Source: Salinimicrobium sediminis
GTDB lineage: Bacteria > Bacteroidota > Bacteroidia > Flavobacteriales > Flavobacteriaceae
Assembly (NCBI RefSeq): GCF_900215295.1
Contig: NZ_OCMF01000002.1
Span: forward strand, 434,001 to 498,000
DNA: 64,000 bases
Direction: 5' to 3'
Under the pieces are notes generated by a model. That model was given only the letters and a program-made list of their open reading frames with translations, ran no database searches and was not told the DNA's origin. Position numbers and translations under genes: made by a program. Shown in pieces: positions 45,142 through 54,586 of this stretch; position 1 is the stretch's first letter; each line of letters opens with the position of its first letter.

Positions 45142-46674
45142 ATGGGGATAATTGATTCCATAGGCAATCTGGTGATGAAAAGTCGCATGGATGACTTAGA
45201 AAATTCTGTAAATAATCCTCATGAAACGCAGCAAAAGGTTTTAAGTGAGCTTCTTACAACTACTAAGCACACCTACTACGGAAAAAATTACCATTTCAGG
45301 GATATTTCCAATTATCGTCAGTTCAAAGAGCAGGTACCTCTTAACAATTACGAAGATCTTTTTCCTTATATCGACCTCATTTTAAAAGGTGAACAAAACG
45401 TCCTTTGGCCTACCCCTATAAAATGGTTTGCGAAATCTTCAGGCACTACAGGAGCTACCAGCAAGATCATACCGGTTTCTACTGAAGGCCTGGAGCAATG
45501 CCATTATCAGGGAGGTCGGGACATGTTGGCTCTGTACATCAGGAATTATCCCGATGCCAAACTTTTTTCCGGTAAGAATCTTTCAATAGGCGGAAGCCAG
45601 GAATCCAAGCTGTCTGACAAAAACGGGTACTACACCGGAAACATTTCGGCCATTGTAATGAAAAATTTGCCTTTTTGGGCTCAATTTGGAAGAACTCCCG
45701 GCTTGGAAGTGACCATGATGAATAATTGGGAAGAAAAGATCAGGAAGATCTCAGAGATCACTTCACAGCAAAAGATCACTAGCCTTGCAGGTTCTCCAAT
45801 GTGGATGTTGCTGCTTCTTCAATATATTATTAAAGAGCATAAGATCAATTACATCCAGGATGTGTGGCCAGATCTGGAGGTTTTCTTTCACGGTTCGGTT
45901 TCATTTGCACCGTACAGGCCGCTTTTTGAAGAACTGGATAGAAATAACAGTTTAAGATATCTGGAGATCTTTAATGCCACAGAAGGCTTTTTTGCGCTTC
46001 AGGATCAAAAAGATGATCCTTCCCTCCTGCTTATGCTCAATTACGGGATCTATTACGAATTCATCCCCGAGAAAGAATTTTTATTGGAAAACCCAAAGGT
46101 TATTCCATTAAGTGAGGTGGAAGTAGGTAAAAATTACTCCATGGTGATCAGCACCAATTCCGGACTGTGGCGATATAAAATTGGGGATACGATCAAGTTC
46201 ACAACTGTAAGCCCCTATCGTTTTACCATTAGCGGGCGTACCAAGCATTGTATCAATGTGTTTGGGGAAGATCTTTTCGCAGAACATGCAGAAAAAGCAA
46301 TTTCTGTAGCTTGTAGAGAAACAGGTGCTATCTTAAGGGATTTTACGGCCGCCCCTTACTTCTACGATCGTAGCAAAAAGGGATATCACGAGTGGCTTAT
46401 AGAGTTTGTTCGTTCTCCTCAAAACAAAGCTGATTTTCTGGAGATCCTGGATCGCGAATTGGGGAAGTATAATGACGACTATGCCGCGAAACGCCGCAAC
46501 AATGTTGCTATTGAGCCTCCTGTAGTGAGAGAAATGCCCGAAGGTTCATTTTACGAATGGCTTAAACGAAAGAATAAGCTTGGGGGACAACACAAGGTGC
46601 CAAGGCTTTCTAACAGCAGGGAATTTGTAGAAGAACTTCTTAGGATCAAAAGTTCACTGCAACCGGAACTCTAA
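45142..46674 (+). CDS. GH3 family protein (acyl-acid amido synthetase-like)
   Basis: The 510-residue protein belongs to the GH3 family, best known from plants, where members adenylate jasmonate, auxin or benzoates and couple them to amino acids. The nucleotide loop is KSSGTTGATSKIIPVS (98-113). Further family blocks are PDLEVFFHGSVSFAPYR, NATEGFFALQD, YKIGDTIKF and SGRTKHCINVFGEDLF. There is no signal peptide. Bacterial GH3 proteins are common in Bacteroidota, but I know of no proven substrate. The gene stands alone after the histidine kinase and overlaps the convergent TlpA-like gene by 4 bp. Confidence 0.88.
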   Translation: MGIIDSIGNLVMKSRMDDLENSVNNPHETQQKVLSELLTTTKHTYYGKNYHFRDISNYRQFKEQVPLNNYEDLFPYIDLILKGEQNVLWPTPIKWFAKSSGTTGATSKIIPVSTEGLEQCHYQGGRDMLALYIRNYPDAKLFSGKNLSIGGSQESKLSDKNGYYTGNISAIVMKNLPFWAQFGRTPGLEVTMMNNWEEKIRKISEITSQQKITSLAGSPMWMLLLLQYIIKEHKINYIQDVWPDLEVFFHGSVSFAPYRPLFEELDRNNSLRYLEIFNATEGFFALQDQKDDPSLLLMLNYGIYYEFIPEKEFLLENPKVIPLSEVEVGKNYSMVISTNSGLWRYKIGDTIKFTTVSPYRFTISGRTKHCINVFGEDLFAEHAEKAISVACRETGAILRDFTAAPYFYDRSKKGYHEWLIEFVRSPQNKADFLEILDRELGKYNDDYAAKRRNNVAIEPPVVREMPEGSFYEWLKRKNKLGGQHKVPRLSNSREFVEELLRIKSSLQPEL

Positions 46675-47237
46675 AGCCTCTCCTCCAGTAATTTATCCAG
46701 AGTTTTTCTGAAACCGGAGTCATTCCAGTTGGCAGATCCTTTCTTATCCACCACAATTTTTCCATTTTTAGAGAGCAGGTAAGTGGTGGGTAAACTTGTT
46801 GATTGCATCTGTCCCGGAGGCATGCTCAATGGCTGATAAACCGGAAGCCGGTAATTCTTTTTTTCCAAAAATCTGTGTAATTTCTCTGCCTCTTCAGAAG
46901 AAACAAAATAAAAATCCACCTTGTTGCCATAGTCCTCGTACAATTTCTCAAAAGAAGGCATTTCGGCAATACAGGGTGGGCACCATGTTGCCCAGAGATT
47001 AATTATGGCAACTCTGCCAGTGGACTGACTAAAATTAACCGGCGTGCCGTCCAGCTTCCGTAAGTTCCAGTTGTAATTGTCCAATACTTCCCGGTCTTTC
47101 TCAGAAACTGTGGAAGGACTAAAGGCTATAAGCCTGTTTAAACCTACCTGAAGCGGTTTTCGTGTCTGCGGAATAAACAACAGCACTATAAAAGCGATCA
47201 AAAGGATGTTGGACCAGTTTTTCTTAAGGAACTCCAT
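46671..47237 (-). CDS. TlpA/ResA-like membrane-anchored thioredoxin
   Basis: The 188-residue protein has one N-terminal helix (ILLIAFIVLLFIP, 11-23) acting as anchor or uncleaved signal. A periplasmic thioredoxin domain follows, with active-site Cys86 and Cys89 in NLWATWCPPC and a cis-Pro in TSLPTTYLL. It should reduce periplasmic disulfides, for example in cytochrome c or lipoprotein maturation; DsbD encoded in this window is a possible electron donor. It converges on and overlaps the GH3-family gene by 4 bp. Confidence 0.9.
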   Translation of the reverse strand: MEFLKKNWSNILLIAFIVLLFIPQTRKPLQVGLNRLIAFSPSTVSEKDREVLDNYNWNLRKLDGTPVNFSQSTGRVAIINLWATWCPPCIAEMPSFEKLYEDYGNKVDFYFVSSEEAEKLHRFLEKKNYRLPVYQPLSMPPGQMQSTSLPTTYLLSKNGKIVVDKKGSANWNDSGFRKTLDKLLEERL

Positions 47238-47359
47238 GAAAGAAAATTAAGAAGCAAATGTAAGATATAGAATACATACCTGCTAAAAATGCCTTTTTTG
47301 TAACCTTTAAATTTTTAAGTTTATTAGTATCTTAAGGCCTTAATCAAAAAGAAATAAAA

Positions 47360-49555
47360 ATGACCCCTTCGAAAAAAATTGGTTTAGGTTTAATATCGGC
47401 CATGGTGATCGCAGGATGTGGTTCGGGAAGCACAAAAGCTCCTGTTCCCTCTGAAGAGCCGGCTTTAACAGTTGAACAAAATACTATGGAAGATAATATT
47501 CTACTTCAGGAATGGACCGGCCCCTATGGCGGAGTTCCTGCCTTTGACAAAATGAAGCTGGAGGACCTGCAACCCGCTATGGAGCAGGGAATGGCTCAGC
47601 ACCTGCAGGAGATACTAATGATCGCCAGTAATCCCGCTCCTCCCACTTTTGAAAATACGATCCTGGCGATGCAAAAATCCGGAGAACCTCTTGACAGGGC
47701 TTTTACCTACTACAGCATTTGGAGCAGTAATATGTCCTCCCCGGAATTCAGAGAAGTTCAGCAGGTATTAGCACCTAAGATCTCCGAATATTCTTCAAAG
47801 ATCTCACAGAACAAGCAACTTTTTGAAAGAATAAAAGCAGTATACGAACAATCTCAGAAAAACCCTTTACCACCTCAGCAACAAAGAGCAGTGCAGCTTA
47901 TCTATGAAGATTTTGCAATGGAAGGAGCAGATCTTAATGAGGCCGATAAAAAGAGGTATGCCGAAATCAATCAGGAACTTTCCCGTCTCTATACCACCTT
48001 CTCTAATAATGTATTGGCAGAAGAAGAGAACTATGTGGTTTTTCTAACTAAAGATCAATTGAGCGGCCTTCCTGACTCTTTCGTTAAAGCTGCTGCAAAA
48101 GCTGCTGCAGACCGTGGAGAGGAAGGAAAATATGCTGTTTTGAATACCCGCTCTTCCATGGATCCTTTCCTTACTTATTCAGATAACAGGGAATTGAGAA
48201 AAGAAGTTTGGACCAACTATTATTCACGTGGTGACAACAATGATAAATTTGACAACAAGGACATCATCAAAGAAATTCTGAAGCTGCGTGATGAAAGAGT
48301 TGAGCTGTTAGGTTTTGAAAATTATGCACAATGGAGATTACAGAACCGTATGGCCAAAAATCCCGAAAACGCGATGGAACTTATGGAAGCCGTTTGGCCT
48401 GCCGCTTTAGCGAGAGTTGAGGAGGAAGTGGCCGATATGCAGGCATTAGCGAAAGCCGAAGGTAAGGATATCACCATTGCGCCCTGGGACTACAGGTATT
48501 ATGCAGAAAAAGTAAGACAACAGAAATATGATCTTGAGTCCAATGAAGTAAAGCAGTACTTACAGCTTGATAAACTTACAGATGCATTATTCTACACTGC
48601 TTCTGAAGTTTTTAATTATAAATTCACTCCTGTGCCCGAAGGTACAGTACCTGTTTTTCATGAAGACGTAAAGGTGTGGGAAGTAACAGACAAAGATTCC
48701 GGAGAACATATTGGGCTCTGGTACCTGGATCCCTATGCCCGCACCGGTAAACGATCTGGAGCCTGGGCGTCGCAATATCGCAGCCATTCAGAAATGGAGG
48801 GAGACAAGGAAACTGTACTGGCTTCCAATAATTCCAACTTTGTAAAGCCTGCTCCGGGAGAACCGGCACTTATCTCCTGGGATGATGCCACCACCTTCTT
48901 TCATGAATTTGGGCATGCTTTGCACTTCTTTGCTTCAGAAGTAAAATATCCTGTCCTGAACGGCGGGGTAAGAGATTATACCGAATTCCAGTCCCAGTTA
49001 CTCGAAAGATGGCTATCCACAGATGAGGTGATCAACCAGTTCCTTGTTCATCATGAAACCGGAGAACCGATTCCGCAGGAACTTGTGGAAAAGATCAAAA
49101 AAGCGGCAACTTTTAATCAGGGATTTGAAACTACAGAATTCCTTGCTTCGGCATTGATGGACATGAAGTTGCACACCACAGATCCTGAAGAGATCGATAT
49201 GGCTACTTTTGAAAAGGAAACTCTTGAGGAGCTTAATATGCCTTCGGAAATTGTGATGAGACACCGCACTCCTCATTTTGGACATGTATTTTCCGGGGAA
49301 GGATACGCTACAGGGTACTATGGTTATTTGTGGGCAGATGTATTAACATCTGATGCTGCGGAAGCTTTTAGAGAAGCCCCGGGAGGATTTTATGATAAAA
49401 ACGTGGCTGCAAAACTTGTAGAATATCTCTTTGCACCAAGAAATGCTATGGATCCTGCGGAAGCTTACAGGTTATTCCGAGGCAGAGATGCCACTATTGA
49501 TGCGCTCATGAGAGATCGCGGATTCCCGGTTCCTTCGGAAAAGGAGAATCAGTAA
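47360..49555 (+). CDS. M3 family metallopeptidase lipoprotein (dipeptidyl carboxypeptidase Dcp-like)
   Basis: This 731-residue zinc peptidase has a lipoprotein signal ending in VIAGC (Cys20). The zinc motif HEFGH is at 515-519 within TTFFHEFGHALHFFAS. Downstream FGHVFSGEGYATGYYGYLWA is the M3 substrate-binding region with its Tyr and His residues. The lipid anchor places it in the periplasm or outer membrane, where it would trim dipeptides from peptide C-termini. Length fits Dcp/oligopeptidase A. It ends at a strong terminator shared with the convergent oxidoreductase gene. Confidence 0.92.
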   Translation: MTPSKKIGLGLISAMVIAGCGSGSTKAPVPSEEPALTVEQNTMEDNILLQEWTGPYGGVPAFDKMKLEDLQPAMEQGMAQHLQEILMIASNPAPPTFENTILAMQKSGEPLDRAFTYYSIWSSNMSSPEFREVQQVLAPKISEYSSKISQNKQLFERIKAVYEQSQKNPLPPQQQRAVQLIYEDFAMEGADLNEADKKRYAEINQELSRLYTTFSNNVLAEEENYVVFLTKDQLSGLPDSFVKAAAKAAADRGEEGKYAVLNTRSSMDPFLTYSDNRELRKEVWTNYYSRGDNNDKFDNKDIIKEILKLRDERVELLGFENYAQWRLQNRMAKNPENAMELMEAVWPAALARVEEEVADMQALAKAEGKDITIAPWDYRYYAEKVRQQKYDLESNEVKQYLQLDKLTDALFYTASEVFNYKFTPVPEGTVPVFHEDVKVWEVTDKDSGEHIGLWYLDPYARTGKRSGAWASQYRSHSEMEGDKETVLASNNSNFVKPAPGEPALISWDDATTFFHEFGHALHFFASEVKYPVLNGGVRDYTEFQSQLLERWLSTDEVINQFLVHHETGEPIPQELVEKIKKAATFNQGFETTEFLASALMDMKLHTTDPEEIDMATFEKETLEELNMPSEIVMRHRTPHFGHVFSGEGYATGYYGYLWADVLTSDAAEAFREAPGGFYDKNVAAKLVEYLFAPRNAMDPAEAYRLFRGRDATIDALMRDRGFPVPSEKENQ

Positions 49556-49571
49556 TATATCTTAAAGTCAA

Positions 49572-49602
49572 AGAAAAGCCGGAGTTAAACTCCGGCTTTT
49601 CT
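49572..49602. terminator. Bidirectional terminator between M3 peptidase and oxidoreductase
   Basis: AGAAAAGCCGGAG pairs with CTCCGGCTTTTCT around TTAAA, with a T-run following on the plus strand. It separates two convergent genes and sits 16 bp and 3 bp from their stops. Confidence 0.82.
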
Positions 49603-49605
49603 TTT

Positions 49606-51039
49606 TTACAACAGTTCCTGAAAATGATCTTTTAAGGCTTTTTGTGCGGCATGATAGCCACACATTCCGTGTACTCCGCCTCCCGGAGGTGTAGATGATG
49701 AACAAATATAAACCCGTGGATCTGGTGTGGCATAGGGAGAAAGTTTTGCAATTGGTCTCGTAAACAGCTGGGTAATATCCTGCTTTCCGCCGTTGATATC
49801 TCCCCCAATAAGGTTTGGATCAAAATGCTGAAGATCCACAGCGTTCATGGTAGAACGTCCTAAAATAGTCTCCTTAAAACCGGGGGCAGCTCTTTCAATC
49901 TGGTTTTCAATCACTTCTGTAAAATCAGCTGTACTACCATTGGGCACATGGATGTAGGCCCAGGCAGTATGTTTTCCGGTAGGTGCCCTGGAAGGATCAA
50001 AGGGAGTATGTTGCGCTACCAGCACATAGGGAGTACTGGTGATATTCTTTTGGTGGATCTCTTTTTCCGAATTCTCAATCTCCTTTTTAGTAAAACCTAT
50101 ATGTATTGTTGCAGCTTTCCTGCATTTTTCACTTGCGAAAGGTATGGGTTCGCTCAATGCCCAATCCATTTTAAATACTCCTGCACCATAGTTAAAAGCC
50201 TCCATTCTTCTTCTGTAAAGCGAATTAAAATTGAGCCCTCTTACTTTTAGTAATTGTTTGGGTGTGAGATCGAACATGTAGGCATATGCATTTGGCAGAT
50301 CCCGAATATCTTCCACCCAGGTATTCATAAAAAGCTCTCCCCCCAGGGATTTATAATAATCCAGTAAGGCCTTTGTAAAATTACCCGCTCCTCCTTTTGG
50401 GAAAGGCCAGTTGAATTTATGGGCACTGGTAGTAAGGACCAGCCCAAAAGAGGCCGAGGCAATATTAGTTAGAGGCAAAGTGGAATGAGCAGCAGAACCA
50501 TAAAAGAAGATCTTGCTCCGCTCATTCTTAAAATAATGGTTCACCAGCATTTGTGCCGAAGGCAAGGCCTTCAAACCGAATTTCATGAATTCTAAAGGAT
50601 GTTCGGGAATTCCCAAAGGCCCCAGTAATTCTCCTCCTATTTTGTCCCAGTTTTCCAGGAGCGGAGAAAAAAGATCTAAATATGCCTGCCTGTCTTCACC
50701 CAATTGAGCTGCTGTAGTCTCAATATCCTTGTAACACCCATACGCCGTCCCATCCTCAAACGGATGCGCATAGGCAATTTCGGGATAGATCCATTCCAAA
50801 CCAAAATCCTTTAGAGGAAGATTGCGGAAAAATGGGGAAGCTAATCCCAAAGGTAAAATAGCAGATCCTACATCATGTTTAAAACCCGGAAGGGTAAGTT
50901 CCTGGGTACGGGTAGCACCACCGGGAGTTGCAGCCTGTTCAAAAATTGCAGTTTTTAATCCTTTTTGCTGTAAGCGAATGGCGGCAGCAATTCCATTGCT
51001 GCCGCTTCCAATTACAATTGCATCATATTTTTGTGACAT
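49606..51039 (-). CDS. Phytoene-dehydrogenase-related FAD oxidoreductase
   Basis: The 477-residue protein has the dinucleotide fold IVIGSGSNGIAAAIRLQQKG, an FAD loop EQAATPGGATRT, and a C-terminal STPPGGGVHGMCGYHAA block. These place it in the CrtI/PYROXD2-like group. There is no carotenoid gene nearby, so true carotenoid desaturation is doubtful; COG1233 members of this type are mostly uncharacterised. It directly abuts the stop of the upstream SDR gene, with no gap, so both are co-expressed. Confidence 0.85.
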   Translation of the reverse strand: MSQKYDAIVIGSGSNGIAAAIRLQQKGLKTAIFEQAATPGGATRTQELTLPGFKHDVGSAILPLGLASPFFRNLPLKDFGLEWIYPEIAYAHPFEDGTAYGCYKDIETTAAQLGEDRQAYLDLFSPLLENWDKIGGELLGPLGIPEHPLEFMKFGLKALPSAQMLVNHYFKNERSKIFFYGSAAHSTLPLTNIASASFGLVLTTSAHKFNWPFPKGGAGNFTKALLDYYKSLGGELFMNTWVEDIRDLPNAYAYMFDLTPKQLLKVRGLNFNSLYRRRMEAFNYGAGVFKMDWALSEPIPFASEKCRKAATIHIGFTKKEIENSEKEIHQKNITSTPYVLVAQHTPFDPSRAPTGKHTAWAYIHVPNGSTADFTEVIENQIERAAPGFKETILGRSTMNAVDLQHFDPNLIGGDINGGKQDITQLFTRPIAKLSPYATPDPRVYICSSSTPPGGGVHGMCGYHAAQKALKDHFQELL

Positions 51040-51909
51040 TTATGGCAAATCTTTTTCGAGATCGAGACCCTGGAGGTAATCTTCAAAAGTGATATCCCCA
51101 TGTTGCTCCCCGATCATATCATTGGTTGTGACAAATTTGAAATATTTGAGTTTGGCCGTAAGATCATCATCTAACAGTTCGGGCAGGAACATTCCCCATT
51201 CTGCAAGCTTCTCGGGCACCTCAATTATTTTTCCGCCGATCCTTTTCTCTATCATTTCGGCCATTTCGCGACGTGTATGAATCAATGGTCCGCCTACTTC
51301 TTTAATATTCGGCCCTTCCCTTAGCACAGATACCACGACCTTAGCAAGATCTTTTTGATGAATACTATTGGTCCTGGTATGTCCATCCCCTACTATGGGA
51401 ATTACTTTTCTTTTCGCCATGATCGCGAGGTCATTTAATCCCGAAAAGAAACCTACAGGTCTTATGATGGTGTAATCCAAACCCGAAGCTTCTAAAGCAT
51501 CCTCAAACATTTTATGGGATTTGGCCACTTCATACTCCAACGCCTTTTCGGCTCCTTTGATAGAGACATATATAAATCTTTTTACGCCGTTTTTCACAGC
51601 ATCATCAAGAACATTGCTGTTAGCATAAAAATCATTTTCCATAAATGATTTTCCGCGATTGGTAAAAAGGCTGACACTTTTGCCCAGGGTAGAAATTACT
51701 ATTGAGACATCTTTGGTGATGTCTTTTATATTTTCATTTCCTTCGCTGGCATCTGCCTTCCAGATGTCATCGGTATATTCAGCAACTTTTTCTGCGCCGT
51801 CTTCAGAATGCACCAGGGCCCTGACTTCCAGATCCTGCTCCCGAAGCAGCTTAAGCACCTCCATTCCCAATGCGCCTGAAGCCCCTGCCAGTAAAACCTT
51901 TTCCTTCAT
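51040..51909 (-). CDS. NAD(P)-binding atypical SDR (NmrA-like)
   Basis: This 289-residue protein starts with VLLAGASGALGMEVLKLL (GxxGxxG at 9-15). It has FIYVSIKGAEKALEYEVAK, with an unusual spacing in place of YxxxK, followed by the DYTIIRPVGFFSGL segment of atypical SDRs. It is likely a redox sensor or reductase. It sits immediately upstream of the phytoene-dehydrogenase-like gene with no intergenic base. Confidence 0.85.
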   Translation of the reverse strand: MKEKVLLAGASGALGMEVLKLLREQDLEVRALVHSEDGAEKVAEYTDDIWKADASEGNENIKDITKDVSIVISTLGKSVSLFTNRGKSFMENDFYANSNVLDDAVKNGVKRFIYVSIKGAEKALEYEVAKSHKMFEDALEASGLDYTIIRPVGFFSGLNDLAIMAKRKVIPIVGDGHTRTNSIHQKDLAKVVVSVLREGPNIKEVGGPLIHTRREMAEMIEKRIGGKIIEVPEKLAEWGMFLPELLDDDLTAKLKYFKFVTTNDMIGEQHGDITFEDYLQGLDLEKDLP

Positions 51910-51982
51910 ACTTTTACATTTTTCCTGAATTTACTGGAAAAAACCTGAAGTACTTCTGCCCGGGGAGTTGATTAACAAAAAA

Positions 51983-52201
51983 TTACAAGCCGGTCTGCGC
52001 ATTTTGCTCCCGCTCCATTTCCTGCCTGCGGAATTTTATAAGAAATTCCTTAGCCTTGGAGACAGGTCGTACCTTGCGGTGGTGACAGGTAATCTTTTCG
52101 GCAGCTTTAGAAGTAATTAATTTGGAAAGAGTTATTTTTTCGGAATTGTCTAAAAGATCAAGTTGAGGTTTGATCATTGCGTAAATTTTCCTGGCATCCA
52201 T
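51983..52201 (-). CDS. Small conserved-looking hypothetical protein (72 aa)
   Basis: A 72-residue, basic and helical protein (MDARKIYAMIKPQLDLLDNS, then a Lys/Arg-rich C-terminal half with two adjacent His). There is no signal or membrane segment. The reading frame has normal composition and an ATG start. I do not recognise the family. The basic helical tail could bind nucleic acid. It is 73 bp upstream of the SDR gene on the same strand. Confidence 0.55.
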   Translation of the reverse strand: MDARKIYAMIKPQLDLLDNSEKITLSKLITSKAAEKITCHHRKVRPVSKAKEFLIKFRRQEMEREQNAQTGL

Positions 52202-52345
52202 GAGATTATATTTAAGCCTGAAGCTGATTTAACGTACTTAAATATAAGAAAATTATTTCAATGGAATGGCAGCAGCCTTAAGATGAGCACCTAAGACTGA
52301 GAGCTTCCTGCACTTAAACCTTTAAGTTCAAAAAAGCCAACGAAG

Positions 52346-52372
52346 AATTACCCCTAGGTAAAAAGGGTAATT
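52346..52372 (-). terminator. Possible terminator after the 47-residue membrane protein gene
   Basis: AATTACCC (52346-52353) pairs with GGGTAATT (52365-52372) around an 11-base loop. The T-run is weak on the minus side. Confidence 0.35.
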
Positions 52373-52394
52373 TTGTAAGAATTTTTTCACCGGT

Positions 52395-52538
52395 TTATTT
52401 GACGATCTCCATGATCACCAAAACAATTGCCAGTAAAGCAATGATAAAGATCATACCCAGGACAATTGCAATAATTACTTTCTGGGCGGTGGAAAACTCT
52501 ACAGTATAGTTATTCCAGATGTTTGTTAAAGCACTCAT
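52395..52538 (-). CDS. Small single-span membrane protein (47 aa)
   Basis: An ATG at 52538 opens a 47-codon frame. It has an aromatic, polar start (MSALTNIWNNYTVEFSTAQK) and then one long hydrophobic helix (VIIAIVLGMIFIIALLAIVL) ending in VIMEIVK. The clean amphipathic-then-membrane layout and stop codon make chance unlikely. I do not recognise it. It is probably an inner-membrane micropeptide; function unknown. Confidence 0.6.
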   Translation of the reverse strand: MSALTNIWNNYTVEFSTAQKVIIAIVLGMIFIIALLAIVLVIMEIVK

Positions 52539-52770
52539 AATGATAGGGAGTTTTCGGTAGTTTTATAACCATATAATACATTAAACATTAAATCAGCATT
52601 AAATTACGAATTTTAGAAAGGTTTAGCAACATTGTCGAAAGTTAAAACGCTGAACTGCAATTTTTTCGGATGAACAGTATGCCCGATAATGGTCAGTCAG
52701 GAATTCTTACCTGTTCCTACCAAAAATTGAGCACAGCTGCTAAATCCTAATTGTATTGAATTATTAATTT

Positions 52771-52805
52771 TTTGGCTTTTTTTCCTCCAGGTCGTCCTAT
52801 TTTTG
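52771..52805 (+). promoter_or_regulatory. Promoter of the MATE gene (TTTG-23-TATTTTTG), nearly leaderless
   Basis: TTTG at 52771-52774 and the exact -7 box TATTTTTG at 52798-52805 are 23 bp apart. The predicted start of transcription falls at or within a few bases of the ATG at 52812, so the message may be leaderless. Confidence 0.6.
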
Positions 52806-52811
52806 TGGTTC

Positions 52812-54176
52812 ATGAAACCCAACAGGAAATTTACAGAAGGTAGGATCTTTAATTCCCTTTTTAGCCTCGCCTTTCCCATTATTCTTGCCAATATACTACA
52901 GTCGGCCTACCAGCTGGTCGACACCTTTTGGTTGGGGCGTTTGGGCGCAAATGCTGTGGCAGCGGTGAGTATAAGCTTTCCGTTACTGTTCCTTGTACTT
53001 TCATTAGGATCGGGATTAACTTTAGCAGGTACGGTGTTAGTTTCTCAGGCTTATGGTGCTGAGGAACATAAACGGGTGGATTTTAATTCTTCCCAAACAA
53101 TTTCTCTTATCTTCTTCATTTCCCTCATGCTTTCGGTATTGAGTTACTTTGCTGCAGGCCCGCTAATGAGACTAATTGGGGCAGGCCCGGAGATCTACAA
53201 TGATTCGGTAAGTTATTTCCAGGTCTCATCACTTGGGTTTGTGTTTCTCTTTATGTTCTTTGCTTTCCAGTCTTTGATGCGGGGCATAGGAAACGTGATG
53301 CTTCCGGTATATATAGTTTTGGGAACTGTTTTTCTCAACCTCATCCTCGATCCTTTGTTTATCTATGGCTATGGTCCTGTGCCGGGGTTTGGTGTAGCAG
53401 GTGCTGCAGTGGCCAGTATCATCACCCAGGCAATTTCTGCAGCTATTGGCTTATGGATCCTATTCCGTGGAAAAAGTGGTATAAAGATCTATTTTTCGCA
53501 AATGAAGCCGCACTATTCCACATTAAAAAAAATAGTTAACCTTGGGATTCCTGCAAGCATAGAACAATCTACCAGAGCATTAGGAATGGCTTTTATGGTG
53601 CTTCTGGTAACAGGTTTTGGTAGTGAAGTCGTCGCCGCTTACGGTATTGGAGCCCGGATCCTTAGCTTCATAATTATTCCGGCACTTGGACTGGCTATTG
53701 CCACCACATCTTTGGTGGGGCAAAATATTGGAGCGATCAAGATCAAAAGAGCCGAACAGGTTGCAAATCTTAGCAGCAGGATTGCATTTTTCGGCCTCAC
53801 CGGAATCGGGATCCTTATGTATTTCTTCGCGGTTCCTATTACTGCTTTTTTTATACCCAATGATCCGGATGTTATTCAGGATGCTGCGTATTTTATAAAG
53901 ATCATGGCACCAAGTTTTGGATTACTGGGAGTGCAGCAGGTATTGAACGGGGTTTTCAACGGCGCCGGCTTTACCAAGGCTTCTATGCTTATTTCTATCC
54001 TGAATTTATGGATCATCCGTTTTCCGGTAGCCTTTATGCTTTCACATAAAACAGATCTAAGCTATGAAGGGATCTGGTGGGCATTCCCTATCTCCAATGC
54101 CATTGCGGCACTGGCAGCCTTCATCTACTTTAAACAGGGATATTGGAAACTGAGGTTGTTTAGGAGGAGACGATAA
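52812..54176 (+). CDS. MATE family multidrug/metabolite efflux transporter
   Basis: The 454-residue inner-membrane protein has 12 helices in two MATE repeats: FPIILANILQSAYQLVDTFW in the first and GIPASIEQSTRALGMAFMVL in the second. It exports cationic drugs or metabolites using sodium or proton gradients. I set the start at the ATG at 52812; an in-frame TTG at 52803 lies inside the -7 promoter box and cannot be used. Confidence 0.92.
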   Translation: MKPNRKFTEGRIFNSLFSLAFPIILANILQSAYQLVDTFWLGRLGANAVAAVSISFPLLFLVLSLGSGLTLAGTVLVSQAYGAEEHKRVDFNSSQTISLIFFISLMLSVLSYFAAGPLMRLIGAGPEIYNDSVSYFQVSSLGFVFLFMFFAFQSLMRGIGNVMLPVYIVLGTVFLNLILDPLFIYGYGPVPGFGVAGAAVASIITQAISAAIGLWILFRGKSGIKIYFSQMKPHYSTLKKIVNLGIPASIEQSTRALGMAFMVLLVTGFGSEVVAAYGIGARILSFIIIPALGLAIATTSLVGQNIGAIKIKRAEQVANLSSRIAFFGLTGIGILMYFFAVPITAFFIPNDPDVIQDAAYFIKIMAPSFGLLGVQQVLNGVFNGAGFTKASMLISILNLWIIRFPVAFMLSHKTDLSYEGIWWAFPISNAIAALAAFIYFKQGYWKLRLFRRRR

Positions 54177-54276
54177 TTGTGATTCACAATTGCTTAACAA
54201 TAAACTTTTTTTGCTGTTAAAAATCTTTTTTCTGCTTGTAAAAAATGTGAATTTGGTGCAACATTTAAATTTCAGA

Positions 54277-54564
54277 ATGATGGAAAAATCAGATTCTAAA
54301 ACAACAAAAGATCACAACACGATCAAAAAATGGGCTGAAAAAAGAGATGGAAAACCTGCTGTGGTAGAGAGTACATCCAATAGTAGTAAAGGTGGCGGAC
54401 TTTTAAGGATCAATTTTCCGGGTTATGCTGAAGACAACCTGAAAGATATTTCCTGGGAAGAATTTTTCAGGATCTTTGATGATAATAAACTTCAATTCCT
54501 TTATCAGGAGGAAACAAAAGACGGCGGAGAAAGCAGGTTCTTTAAATTTGTAGGCGACGAATAA
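54277..54564 (+). CDS. Small conserved Bacteroidota protein, often mislabelled as a branching enzyme
   Basis: A 95-residue soluble protein with a polar start (MMEKSDSKTTKDHNTIKKWA), a GKPAVVEST segment, LLRINFPGYAED and a C-terminal SWEEFFRIFDDNKLQFLYQE block. I recall close relatives across Bacteroidota and Proteobacteria, sometimes named 1,4-alpha-glucan branching enzyme without basis; it has no such domain. The open frame extends 29 codons upstream, but that part is low-complexity Leu/Phe/Asn, so I use the double ATG at 54277/54280. Function unknown. Confidence 0.7.
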   Translation: MMEKSDSKTTKDHNTIKKWAEKRDGKPAVVESTSNSSKGGGLLRINFPGYAEDNLKDISWEEFFRIFDDNKLQFLYQEETKDGGESRFFKFVGDE

Positions 54565-54586
54565 ATTCTTTAACCATTCTAAATAT

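Noticed and set aside
52803-52811. TTG start for the MATE gene
   Set aside because: The TTG is part of the -7 promoter box; the ATG at 52812 fits the family.
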